Shown here: one piece after another, positions 8,695 to 17,742 of the stretch | How positions within the stretch are numbered: position 1 is the stretch's first letter | Layout of the letters: each line of letters begins with the position of its first letter | Assembly: GCA_963789355.1 (NCBI GenBank) | Contig: CAWBKK010000002.1 | Location: 372,001 to 436,000, forward strand | Reading direction: 5' to 3' | Origin: Gaiellasilicea sp963789355 | GTDB taxonomy: Bacteria > Actinomycetota > Thermoleophilia > Gaiellales > Gaiellaceae | DNA: 64,000 bases | Position numbers and translations under genes: made by a program | Notes under the pieces: generated by a model | Databases searched by the model: none | The model's input: the letters and a program-made list of their open reading frames with translations, nothing else | Told to the model about the DNA's origin: nothing

Positions 8695-9957
8695 TTGGCA
8701 GCAGTCAGTCCCCTCGGTCGCGCCACCGGCCTCGAGCCGCTCGAGCTCGTCGAGGACCCGCGGGCCGCGGCAGCGCTGTTCGAATCCCATTCGCCGAGAG
8801 TCTTCGCGTACTGCCTCTCCCGGCTCGGACGGCGCGAGGATGCAGAGGACGCGGTTCAGACGACCTTCCTCCACGCGATCCGCGGACTCCGCCGCGGAGT
8901 CGTCCCCTCGATCGAGCTCGCCTGGTTGCTCGGGATTGCGCGCAACGTGTGCCTCTCCCGCTGGGAGTCCGTCGGCAGGCGCGGCCGCCTCGAGCTCGCG
9001 TGCGATCCGGTCGACCTCGAGCGCCGCGCCGCGCCGCAAGGCCGCGGCGACGAGCTGATCGGCCTGGAGGACGCGCTCGCGCGGCTGCCCGAGCAGCAGC
9101 GGCAGGCCGTCCTGTTGCGCGACTGGCGCGGGCTCTCCTACGAGGAGGTCGCGGCGCAGCTGGGCGTCACCCTCGCCAACGCCGAGACCCTGATCTTCCG
9201 CGGGCGGCGCTCGCTCGCCGGACTCCTGCAGGAGCAGCCGTCCGCGACACGACGCCGGCTCGGCTCGCTCGCGAACCTGGGCTCGCTGCTCGCATCGGTC
9301 AAGACCTGGTTCACGGGTGCAGCCGCGATCGCAAAGGTCGCCGCCGTGGCCACGGTCGTGGCCGCCTCCGGCACCGGGATCGCGGCGGGCACGTCCGTCC
9401 TCGATCGCGCTCCCGACGCACCCGCCGGGCCGAGCGTCGCGGTGACGCCCGCGCCACCGGCACCCGTGGCAGCGCCGGTTGACTCGCCGGCGAACAACCC
9501 CACCGTCCGGCCGCGCGCGACGGCGCCTGCGACCGCAGCCGCCGCCCCTCCACATCCTCCGGCTCCGGCAGTGGACACGCCCGCACCGTCGGGCCGGCCG
9601 GCTCCGGCTCCCGCTGCAGCTCCGGTGGCCGCCGCACCCGCACCCCCGGGCCGGCCCGACCCGGCTCCGGTCCCGGCGCAGGCGCCTGCTCCGGTCGCGA
9701 ACGTGCCACCCGTCGCCGCTGCCGTTCCGCCCCCGCTTGCACCTGTCCAGGCGATCGACGACGTGCTCCCGGACCTGCCGGCCGCCATTCCGCTGCCTCC
9801 GGATCTCGTCGGCTCGCTCCCGGTGCCCCAGCTGCCCGTCGAGACGCCGCCCGTCGTCGAGATCGTGGTCGGCGCGATTCCGCCCGTCACGGTCACGCCA
9901 CCTGCGGTCGTGCCCGTCGCTCCGATCACCGTCGATCCGGCCAAGCTGCTGCCGTAG
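8695..9957 (+). CDS. ECF sigma factor with membrane segment and Pro-rich tail
   Basis: A 420-residue sigma-70 family (ECF type) factor. Region 2 spans about 28-95 (EDAEDAVQTTFLHA) and region 4 about 122-178 (LPEQQRQAVLLRDWRGLSYEEVA). A hydrophobic segment (206-230) follows, then ~190 residues of Pro/Ala/Val-rich low-complexity sequence that would lie outside the membrane. This fuses a transcription factor to an anchored extracytoplasmic tail in one chain. TTG 8695 is preferred because AGGAG lies 5 bases upstream; the ATG-like start at 8587 adds sequence with no homology signal. Regulon unknown. Similar architecture occurs at 45244. Confidence 0.82.
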   Translation: MAAVSPLGRATGLEPLELVEDPRAAAALFESHSPRVFAYCLSRLGRREDAEDAVQTTFLHAIRGLRRGVVPSIELAWLLGIARNVCLSRWESVGRRGRLELACDPVDLERRAAPQGRGDELIGLEDALARLPEQQRQAVLLRDWRGLSYEEVAAQLGVTLANAETLIFRGRRSLAGLLQEQPSATRRRLGSLANLGSLLASVKTWFTGAAAIAKVAAVATVVAASGTGIAAGTSVLDRAPDAPAGPSVAVTPAPPAPVAAPVDSPANNPTVRPRATAPATAAAAPPHPPAPAVDTPAPSGRPAPAPAAAPVAAAPAPPGRPDPAPVPAQAPAPVANVPPVAAAVPPPLAPVQAIDDVLPDLPAAIPLPPDLVGSLPVPQLPVETPPVVEIVVGAIPPVTVTPPAVVPVAPITVDPAKLLP

Positions 9958-9977
9958 GGATCTGCCAGGCTGTCGCC

Positions 9978-11255
9978 GTGAGCCGCACCACGGTCGACAA
10001 AGCCACGGGCGCGCTGCGTGTCGGCGGCGCGAAGGTGTTTCCCCTCGGGGTGTCGAATCCGCCGCCGCTCGGCGGCACGGCGCCGAGCGGCGCCGATGGT
10101 CTGAAGGAGATCGCGGACGGCGGCGTGACGCTCATCCGCACAGGGCGCGGCGACTGGGGGCCTGGCAGGCTCGACGAGCAGATCGCCGCCGAGCGGGCGG
10201 TCCTCGACGCGGCGGCCGCCAACGGCCTCCAGTGCTGGCTCTACCTCGGCGACCTCCCCGACCTGCCGCCGCGCTCGGCCGGTACGCAGGCCTCGACGCG
10301 GGAGCAAATGCTGAACCGGGTGATGACGTCGTTCAAGGATCATCCCGGCCTTGGCGCCTACAAGGGCGTCGACGAGCCGCGCAACCCGTTCCGCGGCGAG
10401 GACTGGCTCCGGCCGGCCGGGCTCGTGCGGGCGTTCAAGCGGCTGAAGGCGCTCGACCCGCAGCACCCGCTCGTGATCATCCAGGCGCCGCGGAGCTCGA
10501 TCGCGCAGCTGGCTCCGTACCGGCCGGCATTCGACATCACCGGCGCCGACATCTTTCCGATCGCCTACCCGCCTGGACAGCATTCCGACCTCCCGAACCG
10601 CGACCTCAGCGTCGTCGGCGACGTGACCCGGAAGATGGTGCGCGCCGCGGGAGGCAAGCCCGTCTGGATGACGCTCCAGATCGCCTGGAGCGGCACCGTC
10701 ACCTCGGCGCGGAAGCCGAACGTCGTCCCGCGCTTCCCGACCCTGCACGAGCTCCGCTTCATGGCCTACCAGGCGATCGTCTGCGGCGCGCGGGGGCTGA
10801 TGTTCTTCGGCGGCCACCTGACGCAGGCGTCGCGACCTGCCGACGCGCGGGCCGGCTGGAACTGGACGTTCTGGGAGCAGGTGCTGCGGCCGCTGCTCGA
10901 GGAGCTCTCCTCGACCGCAGTCGGGCCGGCGCTCGTGGCCGCGGACGCGAAGCCTCAGGTCAGGTCGAGCACCAAGGACGTCGAGGTGCTGACGCGCCGC
11001 GACGGCCGCTTCCTCTACGTGTTCGCCGTCCGGCGCGGCGGCGCGACGAGCCGCGTCGCCTTCACCGGCCTGCCGAAGAAGCTGAACGGGACGCCGCTCG
11101 CAGGCGGCCAGGTCCTCTTCGAGTACGCCCAGGAACCGCCGCCGCCTCCGATCGGCGCCGGACGGCAAGCGTTCCGGTCGGTGAGCGTCGCGGCCGGTGG
11201 CTTCCGCGACTGGCTCGGTCCCCACGATGCGCGGGTCTACCGCTTCTCGCTGTGA
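9978..11255 (+). CDS. Glycoside-hydrolase-like (TIM-barrel) protein
   Basis: A 425-residue protein whose pattern (LIRTGRGDW, CWLYLGDLPD, HPGLGAYKGVDEP, GADIFPIAYPP, KPVWMTLQIAW, MAYQAIVCGARGLMFFGG) follows the alternating strands of a glycosidase-type barrel. A GVDEP loop resembles the acidic active-site segment of such enzymes. A C-terminal beta-sandwich-like part follows (about 335-425). No signal peptide is visible, so it is either cytoplasmic or exported without a classical leader. Starts at GTG, 20 bases after the sigma-factor stop, and overlaps tag by 4 bases. Exact family and substrate uncertain. Confidence 0.6.
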   Translation: MSRTTVDKATGALRVGGAKVFPLGVSNPPPLGGTAPSGADGLKEIADGGVTLIRTGRGDWGPGRLDEQIAAERAVLDAAAANGLQCWLYLGDLPDLPPRSAGTQASTREQMLNRVMTSFKDHPGLGAYKGVDEPRNPFRGEDWLRPAGLVRAFKRLKALDPQHPLVIIQAPRSSIAQLAPYRPAFDITGADIFPIAYPPGQHSDLPNRDLSVVGDVTRKMVRAAGGKPVWMTLQIAWSGTVTSARKPNVVPRFPTLHELRFMAYQAIVCGARGLMFFGGHLTQASRPADARAGWNWTFWEQVLRPLLEELSSTAVGPALVAADAKPQVRSSTKDVEVLTRRDGRFLYVFAVRRGGATSRVAFTGLPKKLNGTPLAGGQVLFEYAQEPPPPPIGAGRQAFRSVSVAAGGFRDWLGPHDARVYRFSL

Positions 11256-11803
11256 AGACCCGCTGCGCCTGGGTGCCGGAGGACGATCCCCTCTACGTCG
11301 CCTACCACGACGAGGAGTGGGGCGTTCCCGTGTGGGAGGACCGGACGCTGTTCGAGCTGCTGAACCTGGAGGGCGCCCAGGCCGGGCTCTCGTGGTCGAC
11401 GATCTTGCGCAAGCGCGAGGGCTACCGGCGAGCGTTCGCCGGCTGGGACATCGAGGCCGTCGCGCGTTTCGGCGAGCGCGACGTCGAGCGGCTGCTCGGC
11501 GACGCGGGCATCGTCCGCCACCGCGGCAAGATCGAGTCCGTGGTGGGGAACGCCCGCGCGACGCTGGTGCTCGACGTGCCGCTCTCGGAGCTGCTGTGGT
11601 CGTTCGTCGGCGGAGAGACGCGCGTGAACGCCTGGGAGACCGTCGCCGACATCCCGGCGCAGACGGCCGAGTCGCAGGCGATGAGCAAGGAGCTGAAGCG
11701 CCGCGGCTTCCGCTTCACCGGCCCGACGACCTGCTACGCGTTCATGCAGTCCGCCGGCCTGGTCGACGACCACACGGTCGACTGCTTCCGCCGCGCCGGC
11801 TAG
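11252..11803 (+). CDS. tag: DNA-3-methyladenine glycosylase I
   Basis: A 183-residue Tag enzyme that excises 3-methyladenine from alkylated DNA in base-excision repair. The family signature is complete: RCAWV at the N-terminus with Cys5 and His19, and His174/Cys178 in DDHTVDC at the C-terminus forming the zinc snap. LEGAQAGLSW contains the active-site Glu40, and RRGFRFTGPTTCYAFMQ closes the fold. The GTG start overlaps the preceding TGA. The last bases overlap the stop of the convergent gene at 11800. Co-transcription with a glycosidase-like gene is probably incidental. Confidence 0.95.
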   Translation: MKTRCAWVPEDDPLYVAYHDEEWGVPVWEDRTLFELLNLEGAQAGLSWSTILRKREGYRRAFAGWDIEAVARFGERDVERLLGDAGIVRHRGKIESVVGNARATLVLDVPLSELLWSFVGGETRVNAWETVADIPAQTAESQAMSKELKRRGFRFTGPTTCYAFMQSAGLVDDHTVDCFRRAG

Positions 11804-12216
11804 CCCAGCGCTGCGCGGATCTTCTCGACCGTCGTGGCCTCTGCCTCGTCGCCTCCGCCCGCCGCCTTGCCGACATCCTCTGCGAGCTCGAGCACGAACG
11901 CCTTGTACGCCTCGACCTCGTCCGGCGCCTTCGCCTTCAGCGTCTCGACGGCGGAGCCGAGCGCGTCGAGCGTCTCCGACTCGATCTCCTGCGGAGACGT
12001 CGTCACGCCAAAGCCGGTGCCCCGCTCGGACGAGAGCTGGCGGACGAGCTCACTCTCGCCGGACCTGCCGCTCGCGAGGTGCTTCGCCAGCGAGCCGGCC
12101 TCCTTGAAGCTGTCGAAGAAGCTGCGGTCGCTGACCGAGACGAGCAGGCCCGCTCCGGTCGCGCCCTTGCGCAGCTGATCCCATTCCTGCTCGGTGAAGT
12201 CGGACTTCTGTGCCAT
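11800..12216 (-). CDS. Conserved hypothetical soluble protein
   Basis: A 138-residue acidic, helix-rich protein beginning MAQKSDFTEQEWDQLRKGA, without membrane segments or known motifs. The repeated Glu/Ala/Lys helices suggest a small helical bundle. A near-perfect ribosome site (AAAGGAGA) precedes the ATG, showing that it is a translated gene. I do not recognise a function. It follows the secreted 577-residue protein gene on the same strand with 28 bases between them. Confidence 0.75.
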   Translation of the reverse strand: MAQKSDFTEQEWDQLRKGATGAGLLVSVSDRSFFDSFKEAGSLAKHLASGRSGESELVRQLSSERGTGFGVTTSPQEIESETLDALGSAVETLKAKAPDEVEAYKAFVLELAEDVGKAAGGGDEAEATTVEKIRAALG

Positions 12217-12244
12217 CGGATCTCCTTTCTGTTTCCGGCGCAGG

Positions 12245-13978
12245 CTATTCGAATCCAGGCGCGGTGAACGGGAGCAAGTCGTCGAGGGTGAGCGGCGCGG
12301 GGGTGGGGAGGCGATCGTCGACGCAGATCGCCTGGGCGAGCGCCTTCTCCTCGGCATTCGCGAGCCAGCTCTCGTAGGTCGCGGCGCGGGAGAACCGCTT
12401 CAGCGACGACTCGATCGCGGCCCGCGCTTCGGTCAGCGGCACCGTCCCCAGGAAGACGGTGTCCCCGAGCGGCGTCACCCGGATCTGGCCGTGGATGCTG
12501 CGGAGCGTTCCCGCCCGCGTGAGCCTGAAGACGCGTGCGGGCGCGAACGTCTCGACCGCGAGCCCGCGCGTCTTGCCACCGAGCCAGTCCACCGGACGCG
12601 CCGTCTCGACGAGCCGGGCCTGCAGGCCCGCATAGGTGCGATGGAACTCGGAGATCGCGCTTCCGGACGGACTCGGCGCGATGAAGCGCGCCCGCACCCC
12701 GTCGCGGCGGAGCTCGTCCAGCAGCAACCCGCGCGCGGCCGTCCGCGTCAGCTGGATCCGCCGGAGCGCCGCCAGATAGGCCGGCACGCTGCTGTTGAAG
12801 TGGTCGTCCACGAAGGCGAGCTCGGCGGCGAGCACGGCACGCGCGTCGAGGTCGACCTCCTGCTGGAGCACGAGCCGCTCGAGGACGACGCTCGCGGCGA
12901 TGTCGCGGTCGCCGATCGCGCGGGCCAGGGGATCGACCGCGGCCTTCCGGATCTCGCCGGCGGGGAGCGCGCAGACGACGCCGGCCCCCAGTTGCTCGAG
13001 CTGGCCGACCGTCAACGATGCGTCCATGGCCGGCCCGGCCGCTCCTGGCCCGCTGCAGAGCTTCTGATCGCGCACCCAGAGGTAGACGCAGACCGCCTCG
13101 CCCTTGTCCGGATCGATCCCGGCCTGGCTGAACGTCGCCCAACCCCACGACCAGATCGAGTGGGTCCGCAGTTCCTTCGTCACGCGCCGCGCGGCGAGCG
13201 CCTGCAGCTTCACGATCTCCAGCCACTTTGCGCGCGGCTGCAGGTTCTCGCGGCCGCCGGTCCCGGGGGCCGATTGGAACTGGAGCTCGAGCGCGACCCG
13301 GCTCGCCGGGATCCCGATCTCGGTGAACCTGCGCACGAGCGCCCGCATCCCGCTCCGCATCGTCCGGCTCGCTCGGACCGGGCCGAGAGCGTGCAACTGC
13401 GGGACGTTCGGCGAGGTGAAGAAGACCTGCCGGATCAGGAGCGCCGACGCCGCCAGGTCGCGCCACCACTGCGCCGCCTCGCCGCCGGTGTAGGGCGGGT
13501 TCGCGATCGTGACGGCGGGGAACGCGCCCCGCTCCTTGAGCCGCCGCACGAGCGCGAGCGTATTCGCGCGGTACTGCGCCGTCGTCGTCGTCCACGGCGT
13601 CGGCGTCTGGGCGCCGAAGAGCTCGTTCAGCGCGATCCAGGGCGTCTGGCAGCCGGAGACCGAGACGGCGAAGTCGAAGAGGCGGTCGGCGCGCGTCTCG
13701 ATCAGCGCCGGATCCGCGGGAAGCGTCGGCGTGCCGACGCGGTTGTTGAAGTTGAGGTCGAAGAAGACGGTCGCCGCCCCGTTCGCGCGCGCCTCCGCCG
13801 GCTTCACCGTCCCGGACGTGAATGCGAGTGTGAGTCCAGGCTTCTGCGGCATCGGCGCGTCGTGGCCTGCGAAGTCGACCCAGAGCGGGTTCGCATCCGG
13901 GATCCCGCACTCGCGGGCAAGGGCGCTCCCGGGGGCGATCAAGGCCAGGGCGACGGCGAGGACGATGGGGCGGAGCAC
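12245..13978 (-). CDS. Large secreted protein of unknown function
   Basis: A 577-residue protein with a clear Sec signal peptide (residues 1-21, cleavage near ALA-RE) and a globular body. The body has several Trp/Cys pairs (CGIPDANPLW, VSGCQTPWIALNELFG, VCVYLWVRDQKLC) and a WSWGWATF segment, which suggest an exported, possibly disulphide-bonded enzyme-like protein. No catalytic signature or family is recognised. It may be co-transcribed with the small gene at 11800. Two large open frames on the opposite strand are shadows of its GC bias. Confidence 0.75.
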   Translation of the reverse strand: MLRPIVLAVALALIAPGSALARECGIPDANPLWVDFAGHDAPMPQKPGLTLAFTSGTVKPAEARANGAATVFFDLNFNNRVGTPTLPADPALIETRADRLFDFAVSVSGCQTPWIALNELFGAQTPTPWTTTTAQYRANTLALVRRLKERGAFPAVTIANPPYTGGEAAQWWRDLAASALLIRQVFFTSPNVPQLHALGPVRASRTMRSGMRALVRRFTEIGIPASRVALELQFQSAPGTGGRENLQPRAKWLEIVKLQALAARRVTKELRTHSIWSWGWATFSQAGIDPDKGEAVCVYLWVRDQKLCSGPGAAGPAMDASLTVGQLEQLGAGVVCALPAGEIRKAAVDPLARAIGDRDIAASVVLERLVLQQEVDLDARAVLAAELAFVDDHFNSSVPAYLAALRRIQLTRTAARGLLLDELRRDGVRARFIAPSPSGSAISEFHRTYAGLQARLVETARPVDWLGGKTRGLAVETFAPARVFRLTRAGTLRSIHGQIRVTPLGDTVFLGTVPLTEARAAIESSLKRFSRAATYESWLANAEEKALAQAICVDDRLPTPAPLTLDDLLPFTAPGFE

Positions 13979-14069
13979 GCTCTAGTTGTAGCCGCGACGG
14001 CGGCGGGTCGGGTCGTGACGCTTGAACCTCCGGCCGACCGGACAGAAGCTGAAGGTGAGCTCGGGGACG

Positions 14070-14885
14070 ATGGCAGCGAAGGGCCGCCGCGCAGGGCAAA
14101 GCCCCTGGGTGGAGCGGCTCGGCCGCTTCGGCCTGATCGCCAAGGGCGTCATCTACGGCGTCGTCGGCGTCCTCGCGATCAAGGTCGCGCTCGGTGGCCG
14201 CGAGGAGAACCCCGACAAGGAGGGCGCGCTCGAGGCGATCGCGAAGCAGCCGTTCGGACGCGGCCTGCTCGTCCTGCTCGCGCTCGGGCTGGCGGGGTAC
14301 GCGCTCTGGCGCCTCGCTCAGGGCTTTCTCGATCGCGACAACGAGGGCGAGGACGCGAAAGGGCTCGGCAAGCGGGCCGGGGCGATTGCACGCGGAGCCT
14401 GGTACGGCCTGCTCTGCGGGCTCACCGTCGACCGGATCGTCGGCTCCGGCGGAGGTGGTGGCGGTGGCGGCGGCGGCGAGCAGAAGACGACCGCCGGCGT
14501 CTTCGACCTGCCCCTCGGCCGCTACCTCGTCTTCGCCGTCGGCCTCGCCTTCCTCGGCGCGGCGGGCTTCAACGGCTACCGCGCGGTGACGGCCAAGTTC
14601 AGCGAGAAGCTGAAGACCGGTCAGATGAGCGACGCGGAGGAAACCGTCGTGACCAGCCTCGGGGTGATCGGGCACCTCGCCCGGATGGTCGTCTTCGGGC
14701 TGATCGGGGCGTTCCTCTTCGAGGCAGCGTGGACGTTCGACCCGAAGGAAGCTCGCGGGCTCGACGGGGCGCTGTTCGAGGTGGCCCAGGAGGCCTACGG
14801 CAGCATCCTCCTCGGCGTGGTCGCGGCGGGGCTGCTCGCCTACGCGCTCTACTGCTTCGCCGAGGCGCGCTACCGGAGGATCTAG
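14070..14885 (+). CDS. DUF1206 family membrane protein
   Basis: A ~271-residue integral membrane protein with the threefold repeat typical of DUF1206: units begin LGRFGLIAKGVIYGVVGVLA, RAGAIARGAWYGLLCGL and LGVIGHLARMVVFGLIGAFL, each giving two membrane helices around a conserved Gly/Arg. A run of about ten glycines lies in the loop after the second repeat. Molecular function unknown; the family is common in actinobacteria. The ATG at 14070 was chosen over a TTG at 14022. The 3' end overlaps the convergent DUF389 gene by 4 bases. Confidence 0.85.
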   Translation: MAAKGRRAGQSPWVERLGRFGLIAKGVIYGVVGVLAIKVALGGREENPDKEGALEAIAKQPFGRGLLVLLALGLAGYALWRLAQGFLDRDNEGEDAKGLGKRAGAIARGAWYGLLCGLTVDRIVGSGGGGGGGGGGEQKTTAGVFDLPLGRYLVFAVGLAFLGAAGFNGYRAVTAKFSEKLKTGQMSDAEETVVTSLGVIGHLARMVVFGLIGAFLFEAAWTFDPKEARGLDGALFEVAQEAYGSILLGVVAAGLLAYALYCFAEARYRRI

Positions 14886-15802
14886 GCCAGCCGGCGCCGG
14901 GCGAAGAGCGCGCGCTGCACGGCGAGCGTGACGAGCGCGGCCGCCACGATCGCGACGAGGTTGATCCCGAGCTGTCCGAGCGCGCCGACGCACTCGGCCC
15001 AGTCGCTGTAGGCCGCGGCCACGGCGACGTTGGCGGCGGCCGGGATCGTCGTCACCGAGACGAGCACGCCGATCAGCGCACCCGCCTTCGCCGTCGTCAG
15101 CGAGACCATCCCGGCGACGCCCGCGAGCACGGCGACGATCACCGAGTAGCGGTTCGGGTCGGAGATGAAGAGCGTCTCCGTGTGCCGGCCGATCGACTCC
15201 GGGAAGACGTCGAGCACCCGGAGCGCCAGCGAGGCCGCGTAGGTGAGCACGATCGCGACCGGGAAGCCGACGAGGAGCGCCGCCAGCGATCGCCGCGCCA
15301 GCCCGCGACGGCGCTGCACGAGCGCGACGCAAAGGCCGGCGAGCGGGCCGAACTCGGGCCCGACGATCATCGCGCCGATGATCAGGATGATCGAGTCGGT
15401 GACGATCCCGACGGCTGCGATCATCGTCGCCAGCACCATGAAGACGAGGAAGCTGCCCGAGAGGACTGCGCTCTCCGAGGTGCGCGCCTCGACCTGCTCC
15501 CAGACGACCGCATCGGCCGGCGAGCCCTGCGCCGCCTGTTCCGCCGCGGCGGCGCGTCGCGAGACCGCCGCGTCGATCTCGATCGTCGCGATCGTGCCGC
15601 GCTCGCCGAGGCCGAGGGCCTGAAGCCGTTCGATCACGGCGCTCGCGTCCTCGCGGGCCACGTCGGCGAGGACGAGATCTCCGGCCGGATTCCGAGCAAC
15701 CCCGGGCACATGGACGAGGTTCAGGGCAGACGGAAGCGCGTCGAGCAGCGCCAGCACCCGTTCCACGAGGTCCGCGGGGACGACGAGTCGGAGGTGGATC
15801 AT
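14882..15802 (-). CDS. DUF389 family membrane protein
   Basis: A 306-residue protein. The N-terminal ~110 residues are a soluble alpha/beta domain. From ~120 follow six or so membrane helices with the DUF389 core IILIIGAMIVGPEFGPLAG, whose Gly/Pro pattern is diagnostic. Function is unproven; transporter-like roles have been proposed for relatives. It is divergent from the PHP gene, and the 87-base gap between them must contain both promoters. Confidence 0.88.
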   Translation of the reverse strand: MIHLRLVVPADLVERVLALLDALPSALNLVHVPGVARNPAGDLVLADVAREDASAVIERLQALGLGERGTIATIEIDAAVSRRAAAAEQAAQGSPADAVVWEQVEARTSESAVLSGSFLVFMVLATMIAAVGIVTDSIILIIGAMIVGPEFGPLAGLCVALVQRRRGLARRSLAALLVGFPVAIVLTYAASLALRVLDVFPESIGRHTETLFISDPNRYSVIVAVLAGVAGMVSLTTAKAGALIGVLVSVTTIPAAANVAVAAAYSDWAECVGALGQLGINLVAIVAAALVTLAVQRALFARRRLA

Positions 15803-15889
15803 CGGCGGAGCCTACTGACCACCGAATCTTCCCTGGAAATCGACCACTTTCTAGCCACTTACGCGGGAGTTTGCGCCGACAATCGAGGT

Positions 15890-16615
15890 ATGACGCGAAC
15901 CCGGTCCGGAGCCCTGCTGGCAGAGCTGCATGCGCACACGACCTGGAGCGACGGCGTCCTGCCGGTCGCCGCGCTCGTCGATCTCTACGGTGCGCACGGT
16001 TTCGACGTCCTCTGCATCACCGACCACGTCTGCCGGACGGCCAAGACTGGGATCGAGCCGCCCCACGCGGTTGTCGCTTCCACCTTCGACGCCTACCTGG
16101 CCGAGATCGAACGTGAGGCCGCGCGGGCGCGCGACCAGTACGGCCTGCTCGTCGTGCCCGGCGTGGAGCTCTCCTACAACGATCCCGACCCGTTCCTGTC
16201 CGCACATGCTCTCGCGCTCGGGCTCCGCAGCTTCGTCTCCGTCGACGCGGGCATCGACGAGGCGATCGAGACGGCCGTCCAGGCCGGCGCCGCGCTCGTC
16301 GCGGCGCACCCGTTCGACGACGAGCCGGCCGCCCACCCGGGCCGGCTGACGCAGCGATTCGCGCGCGATCCCGAGCTCTCCGCGCGCGTGCACCGCTTCG
16401 AGCTCTTCAACCGGAGGCAGATCTTCTCGTGGGTGGCGAAGGCCGGGCTCCCGTGCGTCGCCAGCGGCGACTTCCACCGGCTCGAGCACCTGGGCGGCTG
16501 GAAGAGCGTGATCCCCTGCGCGCGCGACGAGGAGGCGCTGATCGCCCACCTCCGCTCCCGCCGGCCGGTCTTCATCACCGAGGTCGGCGCCGAGCTGGAG
16601 CGTGTCGCTGCCTAG
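15890..16615 (+). CDS. PHP-domain phosphoesterase
   Basis: A 241-residue PHP-fold protein with the expected metal ligands in order: LHAHTTWSDG (motif I), CITDHV (motif II), VPGVELSYN (Glu of motif III), AHPFDDE, and GDFHRLEHLG near the end. PHP enzymes hydrolyse phosphate esters or nucleotides with a trinuclear metal centre; the substrate here is not apparent. GAGG sits 4-5 bases before the ATG, close but usable. It is followed after 9 bases by the Rieske oxygenase gene, probably the same transcript. Both end just before the ppk1 Pho box. Confidence 0.85.
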   Translation: MTRTRSGALLAELHAHTTWSDGVLPVAALVDLYGAHGFDVLCITDHVCRTAKTGIEPPHAVVASTFDAYLAEIEREAARARDQYGLLVVPGVELSYNDPDPFLSAHALALGLRSFVSVDAGIDEAIETAVQAGAALVAAHPFDDEPAAHPGRLTQRFARDPELSARVHRFELFNRRQIFSWVAKAGLPCVASGDFHRLEHLGGWKSVIPCARDEEALIAHLRSRRPVFITEVGAELERVAA

Positions 16616-16624
16616 AATCGCCGC

Positions 16625-17686
16625 ATGGCGACGATCTCGGACGGCCGTACGATCCCCTTCGACTGGTACTCCGACCCGGCGGTGCTGCGGCTCGAGCGGG
16701 AGCGGATCTTCCGGCGGACGTGGCAGTACGCGGGCCGCGCCGACCAGGTTGCGGAGCCCGGCGCGTTCTTCACCTGCGACCTCGCCGGTGTCCCGATCGT
16801 GGTCGTCCGCGACGAGGCCGGCAGCCTCCGCGCATTCCTGAACGTCTGCCGCCACCGCGGCTCGCTCGTCTGCGAGGGCGAGGGGCAGCGGGCGTCGCTC
16901 CAGTGTCCCTACCACGCCTGGACGTACGGTCTCGACGGCTCGCTGCGCGCTGCCCCGCGCTCGGATCGCGTGCCCGGCTTCGACAAGGAGAGCCTCGGGC
17001 TCGTGCCGGTGCCGGTCGACTCGTGGGGGCCGTTCGTCTTCGTCAACCCCGACGCCGAGGCGGAGCCGCTCCTGGAGACGCTCGGCGAGCTGCCCGACCT
17101 CGTCGCGGCGTCGGGCGTCGACCTCGGCTCGCTCCGGTTCCTGCAGCGGGCGAGCGGCGACGAGTACGCGGCCAACTGGAAGGTCTGCAGCGAGAACTTC
17201 CTCGAGTGCTACCACTGCCAGGTCGCGCATCCCGGCTTCTCGAAGGTCGTCGACGTCTCCGTGGACGCCTACGTGCTCGAGGAGAGCCGCCTCTTCTCGA
17301 CGCAGTACGGGCCGGTGCGCGAAACGTGGAAGGGCGACTTCGACCCGCGCGGCCCGATCGAGCGCGGCCAGTTCCACTTCCTCTGGCCGAACCTGACGCT
17401 GAACATCATGCCCGGCCACCCGAACCTCTCGATCGGCCCGATCGTCCCCACCGGGCCGGAGACGACCACGCGCTTCCTCGACTACTTCGTCGGGCCCGAC
17501 GTCGAGCAGGCCTGGATCGACGAGATGCTCGAGTTCGACGGCCAGGTCGGTGCCGAGGACCGGGTCCTCGTCGAGCGCGTCCAGAAGGGCCTGCGCGGCG
17601 GCGGGCTCGAGCACGGCCGGCTGATGGGCGACTCGGAGCGCCTGATCGCGCACTTCCAGAGCCTGCTGCTCGACGCGCTCGCCTAG
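16625..17686 (+). CDS. Rieske non-haem iron oxygenase, alpha subunit type
   Basis: A 353-residue aromatic-ring-hydroxylating-type oxygenase. The Rieske [2Fe-2S] ligands are Cys75-x-His77 (CRHRG) and Cys94-x2-His97 (CPYHAW). The catalytic domain has NWKVCSENFLECYHCQVAHPGF-like iron-site sequence at about 180-200, with His residues and the expected acidic ligand later. Relatives demethylate or hydroxylate quaternary amines, aromatics and similar compounds. No reductase or beta subunit gene is adjacent, so the electron donor is encoded elsewhere. The substrate cannot be assigned. The stop lies 6 bases before the ppk1 Pho box. Confidence 0.9.
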   Translation: MATISDGRTIPFDWYSDPAVLRLERERIFRRTWQYAGRADQVAEPGAFFTCDLAGVPIVVVRDEAGSLRAFLNVCRHRGSLVCEGEGQRASLQCPYHAWTYGLDGSLRAAPRSDRVPGFDKESLGLVPVPVDSWGPFVFVNPDAEAEPLLETLGELPDLVAASGVDLGSLRFLQRASGDEYAANWKVCSENFLECYHCQVAHPGFSKVVDVSVDAYVLEESRLFSTQYGPVRETWKGDFDPRGPIERGQFHFLWPNLTLNIMPGHPNLSIGPIVPTGPETTTRFLDYFVGPDVEQAWIDEMLEFDGQVGAEDRVLVERVQKGLRGGGLEHGRLMGDSERLIAHFQSLLLDALA

Positions 17687-17691
17687 CCTTC

Positions 17692-17720
17692 CTTCACCAG
17701 ACCGTTACCCACGGGTAACA
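17692..17720 (+). promoter_or_regulatory. Pho box upstream of ppk1
   Basis: Three 7-mers, CTTCACC (17692), CGTTACC (17703) and GGTAACA (17714), start exactly 11 bases apart, the periodicity of OmpR/PhoB-family dimers bound in tandem. The end is 22 bases before the ppk1 ATG, so the transcript would have a very short or no leader. A GTTACCC/GGGTAAC palindrome lies within the box and is an alternative reading. Confidence 0.65.
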
Positions 17721-17742
17721 CGCTTCGCGACATGCTTGCCCG

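Noticed and set aside
8775..8790. GTTCGAATCCC, resembling a tRNA T-loop
   Set aside because: It lies inside the sigma-factor reading frame, and no acceptor or anticodon stem can be formed around it.
12262..12268. Single GGTGAAC heptamer
   Set aside because: Isolated unit inside coding sequence with no partner at 11 bases; not a Pho box.
14445..14480. GGT/GGC run as a possible repeat element
   Set aside because: It simply encodes a polyglycine loop in the DUF1206 protein.
12003..15332. Minus-strand open frame of 1109 codons
   Set aside because: Arg/Gly/Ala-rich shadow of the secreted protein, DUF1206 and DUF389 genes; no domain pattern, caused by high GC.
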